Of a DNA stretch of 64,000 nucleotides, positions 50,913 through 58,685 are shown one piece after another. The position numbers were made by a program, and so were the translations under genes. The notes under the pieces are model-generated. The model was given only the letters and a program-made list of their open reading frames with translations, did no database searches and had not been told where the DNA came from. Numbering within the stretch: the stretch's first letter is position 1; each line of letters starts with the position of its first letter. This DNA is from Pseudocalidococcus sp964653145 (lineage in GTDB: Bacteria > Cyanobacteriota > Cyanobacteriia > Thermosynechococcales > Thermosynechococcaceae): the NCBI GenBank assembly GCA_964653145.1, contig CAZZCG010000020.1, positions 3,734 through 67,733 on the forward strand, written 5' to 3'.

Positions 50913-53198
50913 ACGACTGCCATAGGCCAGGCCATAGATTGAAATCAAACTCAGAACAATCAGCGGAAAGACAATTCGGGCTGCAATATCCAGGCGACGT
51001 AGGGCCTCTTTTCGTCCGGCTTTATCTAATTTGGCGGCAATCACCGTGACAAAAACAGGAATTAAGCACAAAAAGAAATAGGTATAAAAAACGTACTCAA
51101 TCGCCACCGTATAACTCACCTCCGGCAATTGGTTATTAAACGCCAACAACAAGACAATCCCCGAAAGCAACGTGGAAGCTGGAGCCATAATCCGCGGGAC
51201 AAACATACTGTGGGGAAAATAAAGGGTGCAATAACTAATCAAGGTGAGTAGCAATAACGGCAGGAGGTTTTTACTCAAGAAAACCAGGGTTCTCCGTTGC
51301 ATCGTCATCCGCACTGCAAAGCCGGGATAGTCCTGTACTAAATTGGTTTGAAATAAATCAGGATCGCCAAGGGTTGAGGTGTTGCGCGAGGTATCGGGAA
51401 AGTAGGCAATATCTTGGAATTTCCACAGTTGCAGACCTTGGAAGGGTTTGCGTTGAATCGCATCTGGTTTCGGCAGCCTCAGTCCGGTTCGATCAATCAC
51501 ATAGACCAAGCGATCATCCGAGAGGTGGGGATTATCAAAGCGCAGGGTTAAGCGTTGCCCATCAAAGGGATAATCACGAAAGTCAAAGGTGTTTTTGAAT
51601 TCGCCCCGCACCCGATAGAGTTTGTAATTTAATCCATCAACCACTTTGGCCTTCAGGGGAATTTGAGGGTCAAAAACTGGGGCGCTGGGATTAACGCTAT
51701 TCATAACCGCATCGGGAAATTCAATCCGCACCGCTTCATCATCGCCTTGGTAGCGAAACCAAACATAAAAGTCGGCGGTAAAACTCGATTTGCCCTGATC
51801 AATCCGATTGAGCTTATTAAAATCAATGCCGGTATAGACCACCCGTTGTTGCCAGAAGTAGCGATCCTTAAATTGGATAATCGTCCCAGCCTGGAGTTCT
51901 TGAGGTAAATTAAGCCGGTCTGGGCTATTGACGCTGGTAAATTGGGCTGGTGCAGAAATCAGACGACGATTACCAAATTCTGCAACGCGAATTGGTTGGT
52001 CACTACTGCGATTGGCATTGAAGTAGAGCGGCCCCGTTAACCCAGCCAAAGCCACTTTGGGACTATTAATCTCACTCAGAACCGTTTTTACAGCCTCTCG
52101 ATCCTCTTGAATAGCCTGGGGATCCAGGTTCAATTCTGCTTGTTCCAGGCCAGCCACCGCCATCATGGCCGCTTCATAGAACTTGGCCCCAAGGTAAGAG
52201 GGCATTTCCCCATAGGCTTTTTCATAGGCCGCAGCAAAATCTTGGGCATTGGCTCCAGCACTGTCAAACAACAGAGGAGAGGGGACATAAAGACCATTGG
52301 TAAAATAACCGGGATTATTTTTTTCCTCTGGATACTCACTAAAGCTCTCAGCAAAAAGTTCCCGCGACAGGGCCTGCTCCCCCATAATCTCCACCGGGAT
52401 CCCCTGTTTGCGGATGGCGACAATCACGTCTCGGGCTAAGTCTTCATTGGAAATCGGCAAAAAGACCAGGCCAGGATCCGGAGTCGCAGCTAATTCTTGG
52501 ACAACTTTTTGAATCGAGGCCACCTTGTTATTCGGGGTAGAGTCCACCATGCCGCGGTATTTGATCGTTCCGGCTGCCCCAAAGTTTTCCGCAAGGGCCT
52601 GGGAGATAAACCGACTATTGCCACTGGCCTGGTCACCGATGATACTGGCGGCAGGAAGCTGCAACACTTTTTGGGCATAGAGGGACAACACTCCGGCTAA
52701 ATCCGAATTGGTATAAATCATCCGAAAATAGTAGGGGCGATTTTCCGTTACTTTTTCGTTGTTAGCTGTCCCCGTAATTGCTGGCAAACCGTGGGCTTCA
52801 TAAATTTCCCCAGCCGCAATCGACGCATCGGAAGAACGATGACCTAGTAGGACTAGGGCCTGGGACGCAACAACTTTATCGGCCACCTGACGCGCAACCT
52901 CAGGATTACCTTGATCATCAAACGTGACCAACTTAAGGGGATGTCCCTGGATGCCTCCCGCTGCATTGATCCCATCGAAGTAAAGCTGGACACTTTGCAC
53001 CATTTCTTGGCCGCCACTGGCCCCCGTTCCCGTCAATGGAGCCGCCAGGCCAATTTCAATCGGAGTATTTTTTGCAGTTCCCAGGCCCCGATTGAAGAGA
53101 CTCGTAACTCCAATCACAAGCAATAAGGTAACCAGGCCAAGGAGGAGATATTTGAACCAGGGATGGTTGCGGAGATGGGCGAAAACGGTTTGGCGCAT
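50904..53198 (-). CDS. Pentameric ligand-gated ion channel fused to a periplasmic amino-acid-binding-type domain
   Basis: 764 residues. An N-terminal membrane anchor or uncleaved signal covers 16-34. Residues 46-415 are a type I periplasmic binding protein of the Leu/Ile/Val class (IEIGLAAPLTGTGASGGQEM, VLLGHRSSDASIAAGEIYEA). Residues about 430-635 look like a Cys-loop-family beta-sandwich without the cysteines: FDFRDYPFDGQRLTLRFDNP at 538-557 matches the Pro-loop signature YPFDxQ. Four hydrophobic helices follow at about 638-661, 668-689, 695-721 and 740-759. By hand alignment M2 reads R0', S6', T7', L9' and LP at 22'-23', close to GLIC and glycine receptors, with no Glu at -1' or -2'. It is probably a channel gated by a periplasmic ligand. 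Confidence 0.85.
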   Translation of the reverse strand: MRQTVFAHLRNHPWFKYLLLGLVTLLLVIGVTSLFNRGLGTAKNTPIEIGLAAPLTGTGASGGQEMVQSVQLYFDGINAAGGIQGHPLKLVTFDDQGNPEVARQVADKVVASQALVLLGHRSSDASIAAGEIYEAHGLPAITGTANNEKVTENRPYYFRMIYTNSDLAGVLSLYAQKVLQLPAASIIGDQASGNSRFISQALAENFGAAGTIKYRGMVDSTPNNKVASIQKVVQELAATPDPGLVFLPISNEDLARDVIVAIRKQGIPVEIMGEQALSRELFAESFSEYPEEKNNPGYFTNGLYVPSPLLFDSAGANAQDFAAAYEKAYGEMPSYLGAKFYEAAMMAVAGLEQAELNLDPQAIQEDREAVKTVLSEINSPKVALAGLTGPLYFNANRSSDQPIRVAEFGNRRLISAPAQFTSVNSPDRLNLPQELQAGTIIQFKDRYFWQQRVVYTGIDFNKLNRIDQGKSSFTADFYVWFRYQGDDEAVRIEFPDAVMNSVNPSAPVFDPQIPLKAKVVDGLNYKLYRVRGEFKNTFDFRDYPFDGQRLTLRFDNPHLSDDRLVYVIDRTGLRLPKPDAIQRKPFQGLQLWKFQDIAYFPDTSRNTSTLGDPDLFQTNLVQDYPGFAVRMTMQRRTLVFLSKNLLPLLLLTLISYCTLYFPHSMFVPRIMAPASTLLSGIVLLLAFNNQLPEVSYTVAIEYVFYTYFFLCLIPVFVTVIAAKLDKAGRKEALRRLDIAARIVFPLIVLSLISIYGLAYGSRLV

Positions 53199-53413
53199 GG
53201 GATCACAGCAGGAGAATAGCCCTCAAACTATACTGCGATTGATTGTCTTGCAGATTAACTTTGAGCACAAATCTTTCGATGCAACCCCCGCCCATATTTC
53301 TGCTACTCCATTGGTCGGCCCTGAAGATGAGGCGCTTGATTTCAGAGCTAGAGTACTTGATTTAGCTCAAGTCCAAGGGGCAGGGGGATCATGGCTGGGG
53401 TTGTGCAGAACCT

Positions 53414-53881
53414 CTAGGATGGTGATTGGGTCAGTTGTAAATATTCCTGCATAACCCGGATTTGATGTTCATCGGGATGGGCATAGCTGTGTTGACGCTT
53501 GACCGTGGCAATGGCATCTTCCAGGGAAATTTGCTGATGTTGGCAAACATAGAGAGAACAAACAGAAGCCGAGCGTCCCACCCCCGCTAAACAATGGACG
53601 TAAACCGTATGCCGTTTTTTAAACCAGTGCTGTAAAACCGCCATGGCCTGGGCAAATTGTTCGGCCTCTGGAACTCCCCCCTTAAAGCCATCGGGAATGG
53701 GAACACGCTGCCATAGAAAACTACTGGAAAGGGTTTGGGGGAGGGCTAATTCATCCGCTTCCGTCAGGCTCAAAACCGCTGTAATTCCAATTCGGCGCAG
53801 ATAGAAAATCGAGGCTTCGTTATTGGGTGCAGACCCTACAGCTAATTTATCTGGCAAAATCCAAGAAAACCGTTCTGGCAT
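53414..53881 (-). CDS. Dual-specificity/tyrosine phosphatase family protein
   Basis: 155 residues with the cysteine phosphatase signature VYVHCLAGVGRSASVCSLYV (HCxxGxxRS) and a general-acid region VPIPDGFKGG. The N-terminal SWILPDKLAVGSAPNNEASI is usual for bacterial dual-specificity-like phosphatases. The substrate may be a phosphoprotein, phosphosugar or phosphoinositide; nothing nearby decides. It is a single gene on the minus strand, about 215 bases before the channel gene start, a gap with no gene I can support. Confidence 0.87.
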   Translation of the reverse strand: MPERFSWILPDKLAVGSAPNNEASIFYLRRIGITAVLSLTEADELALPQTLSSSFLWQRVPIPDGFKGGVPEAEQFAQAMAVLQHWFKKRHTVYVHCLAGVGRSASVCSLYVCQHQQISLEDAIATVKRQHSYAHPDEHQIRVMQEYLQLTQSPS

Positions 53882-54060
53882 AGGATGAAAACCCTCAGAG
53901 GACTGATACGCAGGTGAACAACAAAGCCAAGAACCTGCAAGGTAGAAGAAATAACCCAGAGATTCATGATGGCTTTACGCTACCATTTTGCCGCTAATTT
54001 GTAACAGATTCTTACAGAAAGGATGTCAATCGTAACCCTAGAGTTCCCGCCCGATCAATC

Positions 54061-56043
54061 TTATTTAGGGAGATTAGCGGGTTGGGGATTAAGGACAGTA
54101 TCATCTCGAACAGCCAGGTTTTGAATCCGCTGGTCCAATTCCGGTGGTGTGTCCTCAATGGAGTAGGGGGTTTGGCTGTACTTGGCCTGGAGATAATCTG
54201 CGAGGGCTTTTTGCTCGCTTCCAGGGGTTTCAAATGCGGACTTACCGGAGATGGAAACCAAATCAACGCGGTTGGCTCGTTCCGGGTTTGCGCTCACCAG
54301 GCCGGGGAATGGGTAACTGTCGCCGCCATCGGCCAAGTAACTGAGGGTAACTATCCGGATGGGCCGCTGGGGATCTCCCTGAATTTGGCCACCTTTGAGA
54401 ACAATATCGCTGGGTTTACCGGCCCCATTGGTCAAGGCCAAGGATTGAACTCTCTCACCGGGAGTTTTTTGGGCATCAAAGCTAAAGGCCAAGCCTGCCA
54501 CTTGGGGAAATTGACCTGGGGTGACCAAGGGAGCCGTTGCCGCCAGTCCATGTTCGAGGACTTGTTTCAGTTCCGCCGCCGTCAGCGTGAGTAGGGTTAA
54601 ACCATTGTTAAACCGCAAAGAATTTTCAATATCTAACTGCGAAATATCTCCAGTTTGTTTATCTGCGAGGGGATTGGCCTGGGTGGGGAGGCGTTCACCG
54701 GCCGTATTCGAGTTTCCCCCAAAACCACTGATGGCGCCAATGTTGTCCCGGATGCCACCCCCGTTTTTCAGGGAGGCTTGGACAGTCGGATCTAGGGCCT
54801 GGGCTGCCAGTAAATTTGCATCGGCGGTTAAATCCCCCAAGTTGGTTTCCTGTGTCCGCACATCAGCCCGCGAACCGTTGAGAAATACCGTTGCCCGGCC
54901 AAATTGCACCGCATCCTTACTAACAATAATTTTCCGAATTGCCTCAGTAATTTCAACGACTTTGGGGGCGGGAGCGACGGTGCCAGGGGTGGCGGTGGAA
55001 TAGGCATCACTCAGTTGCTGGTCTCGGCGGGAAACTTTGAGTACACCCTCCCGATCAAAATCCGCCATAAACCGCCCCACATAGCGATAATTAGCCCCGG
55101 TATTGAGGATCGCCACAGGCTGTTTAGTTTTTGAGGTTTTCCAAACTGGGTAGGGCCCCATCACCTTGTCCCCAGGCCGGAGTCGCTCAAGATCATTCAA
55201 CAGCACACTGTGGGATCCCCCAGCAATAATCACGTCCACATCCTGAAGCAAGGGGGCCAGCTGAATTTCCATGAACAACTGCTGCAGATGGGAGAGCAAA
55301 ATAATCTTATTGATGCCCTGCTGGGTGAGTTGATCCACTACGGGCTGAATCGACGCAGCGAGGTTTTTTAGGTCTTCAGGGTTTTCGGGAATCACTTCTA
55401 CACCTGGGCCTGGGGAGGAAATATCCGGTAAAAGCGGCGTTGTCACCCCCACCAGGCCAATTTTTTCACCCGCCACCTCGACAATCGCACTGTGGGCAAT
55501 TTGTTGGGGAATGGTTTTGGCGAGTTGGGCATCCTCAGTTTGCAGCGGGCTTAGGTTGGGGTCAGCATCAAAATTGAGGTTCGCGGCTAAATAAGGAAAA
55601 TTTGCGCCGCCATAGCCCTTGTCATCGGCCAAAAATAGATCTGCAATCCGGGTCGTACCTTCATCAAATTCGTGGTTCCCCCAGGCCGCGGCTTGAATTC
55701 CAAGGGCATTCATAATCATCATGTCCCCCCGGCCATTGCCCTCCCGACCCAAAACCTCCCGCAGTTGTGAATCCCCACTGGCGGAGAAAAAGGGCCCAAG
55801 AATGTAGTTATCCCCAGAGGAAAGCACCAGAGTTTTGTCCGGCATCTCAGCTTTGAGGGTATTGACCACCGAGGAAAAATTCACCGCATCCTCAAGGGCC
55901 GGAATCCCTGCTTCAAAGTCCGAGGCATGGAGAATTTGCACCTGTAAGGGCTGGCTGGAGCGAGGAAAAACAAAGAGTAGGGCCAAAACCGTGAGCATCG
56001 CCAGGCCAATGATTGAAAGCAAACGGCGGTGTCGCAATCCCAT
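54061..56043 (-). CDS. Periplasmic 5'-nucleotidase/UshA-like bimetal phosphatase
   Basis: 660 residues with an N-terminal signal (RRLLSIIGLAMLTVLALLFV). The metallophosphatase domain has VQILHASDFEAGIPAL (first metal motif, with Glu rather than the usual His after DF), LSSGDNYILGP, AAWGNHEFDEG, ILLSHLQQ and IIAGGSHSVL. A C-terminal 5'-nucleotidase domain from about residue 390 has LTADANLLAAQA and NNGLTLLTLTAAELKQVLEH. It probably hydrolyses nucleotides or related phosphoesters outside the cytoplasm. The start is placed at the ATG at 56043; a GTG at 56073 adds ten residues. It is divergent from trpA. Confidence 0.88.
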   Translation of the reverse strand: MGLRHRRLLSIIGLAMLTVLALLFVFPRSSQPLQVQILHASDFEAGIPALEDAVNFSSVVNTLKAEMPDKTLVLSSGDNYILGPFFSASGDSQLREVLGREGNGRGDMMIMNALGIQAAAWGNHEFDEGTTRIADLFLADDKGYGGANFPYLAANLNFDADPNLSPLQTEDAQLAKTIPQQIAHSAIVEVAGEKIGLVGVTTPLLPDISSPGPGVEVIPENPEDLKNLAASIQPVVDQLTQQGINKIILLSHLQQLFMEIQLAPLLQDVDVIIAGGSHSVLLNDLERLRPGDKVMGPYPVWKTSKTKQPVAILNTGANYRYVGRFMADFDREGVLKVSRRDQQLSDAYSTATPGTVAPAPKVVEITEAIRKIIVSKDAVQFGRATVFLNGSRADVRTQETNLGDLTADANLLAAQALDPTVQASLKNGGGIRDNIGAISGFGGNSNTAGERLPTQANPLADKQTGDISQLDIENSLRFNNGLTLLTLTAAELKQVLEHGLAATAPLVTPGQFPQVAGLAFSFDAQKTPGERVQSLALTNGAGKPSDIVLKGGQIQGDPQRPIRIVTLSYLADGGDSYPFPGLVSANPERANRVDLVSISGKSAFETPGSEQKALADYLQAKYSQTPYSIEDTPPELDQRIQNLAVRDDTVLNPQPANLPK

Positions 56044-56162
56044 GACAGAATTAGAAAGCGTCAGTTTGAACACCTTAGCTTAGTTGTGGGAGCTTAAGTT
56101 GCTGTTAAGGCGGGTTCATTGGGCGTTGTTGTGGTCACTTGTGCAGGGATAGCGAACGGCTC

Positions 56163-56957
56163 ATGGTTTCAGTGTCTGAATGTTTTGCAGGATTACGGGC
56201 GCGCCAGGCCTGTGGTTTGATTCCGTTTATTACCGCGGGGGATCCGGATTTAGAGACCACCGCTGCGGCCCTGAAATTGTTGGATCGGCATGGGGCTGAT
56301 TTGATTGAACTCGGTGTTCCCTATGCGGATCCCTTGGCAGATGGCCCCGTCATTCAAGCGGCTGCAACTCGAGCCCTCCAACGCGGTACCCGGTTAGACC
56401 ATGTCCTGGGGATGGTGCAGGAAATTCGTCCAGAACTCCAGGCCCCGTTGATTTTGTTTACCTATTTCAATCCAATTTTTCACCAGGGGATTCAGTCTTT
56501 TTTAACCCGAGTTGCCCATGCCGGTATTCAGGGATTGGTGATTCCAGATTTACCCTTAGAGGAAGCCGATGGGGTCTTGGCTTTAACCGCAGATCTGGGC
56601 CTGGAACTAACCCTGCTGGTGGCCCCCACAACCTCTCCGGAACGCATGACCGCCATTGCTGAACGCTCCCAGGGATTTATTTACCTCGTCAGTACCACCG
56701 GCGTTACGGGGATGCGCACCCAGATGCAAGAGCGAGTCGGCACCATGCTCTCAACCCTGAAACAAATTACCCCAAAACCAATTGGCGTGGGCTTCGGGAT
56801 TTCCCAACCGGAACATGCTCAGCAGGTCAAGGCCTGGGGTGCTGATGCGGCCATTGTTGGGAGTGCCTTTGTTTCCCGCTTAACCCAAAAAGATCCACAA
56901 ACTGGCCTGGTGGAGTTGCAAAAACTATGCCAAGAGTTAAAAGCGGGCCTAGCTTAA
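56163..56957 (+). CDS. trpA: Tryptophan synthase alpha chain
   Basis: Cleaves indole-3-glycerol phosphate to indole, which is channelled to TrpB. 264 residues with GLIPFITAGDPDLETTAAAL, the catalytic Glu in ADLIELGVPYADPLADGPVI, the catalytic Asp in GLVIPDLPLEEADG, YLVSTTGVTGMR and GVGFGISQPEHAQQV. The ATG at 56163 gives the family length; the frame is open eight codons upstream from a GTG. As usual in cyanobacteria it stands apart from other trp genes. Confidence 0.95.
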   Translation: MVSVSECFAGLRARQACGLIPFITAGDPDLETTAAALKLLDRHGADLIELGVPYADPLADGPVIQAAATRALQRGTRLDHVLGMVQEIRPELQAPLILFTYFNPIFHQGIQSFLTRVAHAGIQGLVIPDLPLEEADGVLALTADLGLELTLLVAPTTSPERMTAIAERSQGFIYLVSTTGVTGMRTQMQERVGTMLSTLKQITPKPIGVGFGISQPEHAQQVKAWGADAAIVGSAFVSRLTQKDPQTGLVELQKLCQELKAGLA

Positions 56958-57012
56958 TTGGCGGAACTGAGGTTTTATATAGAGAACTTACAGGTAAACA
57001 GCCTAAATTTCC

Positions 57013-57522
57013 TTAATTTGGGGAAGTGCCATTACCTACGACCGCATTCCGAAGGCGCACTAGACGCTGCCGATTCATCTCTGCCAATTGTTGCCGTTGG
57101 GCTGGGGTAAGAATTTCTTTAATTTCCAAGGCGGCCTCTAAACGGGTTCCTTCCAACTCCCGTCGATAGGTTTGAATCACCTGATGTTGGGCCCGAATAT
57201 CGTCATTACTTGCCCCGTCCACTAAGAGCTTTTCAAGGACAGCCTCGGCCTGGTTGAGTTGGGTTTGTTGCTGCTGGGCCTGGGGTTTGTACTTAGCTTC
57301 TACGGCTTGGACTTGAGTCAATTGTTGCGGGGAAAGTTTTAGGGCTTGTTGCCAGGCCGGGGGAACGGTGGGAGTAGCAGCAATGGCCGTGCCAGCGTCA
57401 AGATTTTTTGGGAGCGCAGTTGCAGGTGACGACATCCCCACCAGGCCAGTTACCGACAGTGCTAAAACCCCAACATAGCCAGAAGAAGTCAAGGGTAACG
57501 ACTTAAACAAAGCTCGGAACAT
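57013..57522 (-). CDS. Spy/CpxP-like periplasmic protein
   Basis: 169 residues with a signal peptide (hydrophobic SGYVGVLALSVTGLVGMSSP, then ATALP) and a helical, Gln-rich mature part. Two LTxxQ-type motifs are visible, ALKLSPQQLTQVQAVEAKY and EILTPAQRQQLAEMNRQR, the hallmark of Spy/CpxP chaperone-like proteins that respond to envelope stress. No two-component genes adjoin it. Convergent with trpA, 55 bases apart. Confidence 0.82.
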   Translation of the reverse strand: MFRALFKSLPLTSSGYVGVLALSVTGLVGMSSPATALPKNLDAGTAIAATPTVPPAWQQALKLSPQQLTQVQAVEAKYKPQAQQQQTQLNQAEAVLEKLLVDGASNDDIRAQHQVIQTYRRELEGTRLEAALEIKEILTPAQRQQLAEMNRQRLVRLRNAVVGNGTSPN

Positions 57523-57863
57523 AGCAATCTCACAAAAACAACTGCCTCGGTGTTGGCCATGACAAATCTCTGGAAGTCTGTGTCAGACCTTTGCCATCCG
57601 CTAACTGTGACAATCCTACCAAAAACTGTTCGGAAGTACGGGCCAGCCATTATTTTGTCCTAAGTCCGCGTCGCTGTGGCACGTTTCAGACTGAATATTA
57701 GAACTCTGGAAAAATCGCAAAGCCGGCAAGCGTCAATGGTTTTAGCCAATTTGAGAATTGATGAATGTCCGACTACATCCAGCAATATAGCTACGGCAGC
57801 GTCATCTGACATTGGGTCGCCCCACCAGATACAGAAACTAGTGGTATGGTTTGTCCCCAGGCC
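57523..57863. other. Intergenic stretch, no gene supported
   Basis: About 340 bases between two minus-strand genes. A plus-strand frame at 57676-57891 overlaps the end of the CAT-like gene and has no ribosome-binding site or protein-like motif. I see no RNA or repeat here; the right part presumably includes the end of the CAT-like transcript and the left part the promoter of the Spy-like gene. Confidence 0.35.
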
Positions 57864-58553
57864 TCATTCGTTCTCTAACCGTTGCAGATAATTCTGAAGT
57901 AAACGATCAAAAACGTAGGGATCGCAGGAGCTATGGTGAAATTTGGCCGCAAAGGGCATGATCATTGACCCTGTTGGATAGCTACGACGGGCGCCAAAGT
58001 AGAAAAAAGGTTGGCAAAATCCCGCGGGCTGGTGGAGAGTCAAGCTGGTGAAATGAAGGTGAGGCAAGTTACCAATAAACTGACTAAATCCAAAAATGGC
58101 ACTATCACTGGACTTAAACGCACCTTCCGCTTGAATGTTCCGCTTTAAAGCCACCCAAGTTTCTGCAAACTCATCCCAGGCCAAGTTAAAGGCATCTTCA
58201 AGGATAAGATTCACAAAGCGAACGGGACTATCAACGGCTATCGGACAAAACAACGGTGGATTGCGGACTTCAAACCATTGACCATCAATGTATCGCCAAT
58301 GAAAACAAGGAAATTCCCTCAGAGATTGCAGCAGATTCCACATCAACCAGGCCGTGAGGGTTCCTTTTGGATCTGCTAGTTTTTCCTGCCAGGTATCGGC
58401 TGCCTTTGTAATGTCGATCTGAATCGTAAGATCAATGTATGGATTAGCAACCAGGCCTGGGTTAGTAAAGAAATCTAAAGCCCAAGTTTGATAGTCTCCT
58501 GGAAGTTGAGTCAAATCCAGAGGAACTACTTCATATCGTTCAAATAAATCCAT
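57864..58553 (-). CDS. Chloramphenicol acetyltransferase-fold protein
   Basis: 229 residues resembling CAT-family trimeric acyltransferases: NPYIDLTIQIDITKAADTWQ in the N-terminal half, FSSxxxIFGFSQFIGNLPHLHF-like strands in the middle, and FYFGARRSYPTGSMIMPFAA before the active-site region AAKFHHSSCDPYVFDRLLQN. The canonical motif is HHxxxDG; here the Gly is Pro, though His and Asp remain. It may acetylate chloramphenicol or something else. It follows the AT-rich 704-residue gene on the same strand, 132 bases downstream. Confidence 0.8.
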   Translation of the reverse strand: MDLFERYEVVPLDLTQLPGDYQTWALDFFTNPGLVANPYIDLTIQIDITKAADTWQEKLADPKGTLTAWLMWNLLQSLREFPCFHWRYIDGQWFEVRNPPLFCPIAVDSPVRFVNLILEDAFNLAWDEFAETWVALKRNIQAEGAFKSSDSAIFGFSQFIGNLPHLHFTSLTLHQPAGFCQPFFYFGARRSYPTGSMIMPFAAKFHHSSCDPYVFDRLLQNYLQRLENE

Positions 58554-58685
58554 CTTTTAATAAAGATACAACGTCCAAAAAATTTGAACCACATGAAACT
58601 ACCATAATTAAAAGAAACAAATTATCTGTCAATCCAGGTGAGAAATCAATGATTTATGATATTTACTACCAGAGACTTGGTAAAA

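Noticed and set aside
57676..57891. 71-codon plus-strand frame between the Spy-like and CAT-like genes
   Set aside because: No ribosome site, unlike-protein composition, and it overlaps the end of the CAT-like gene.
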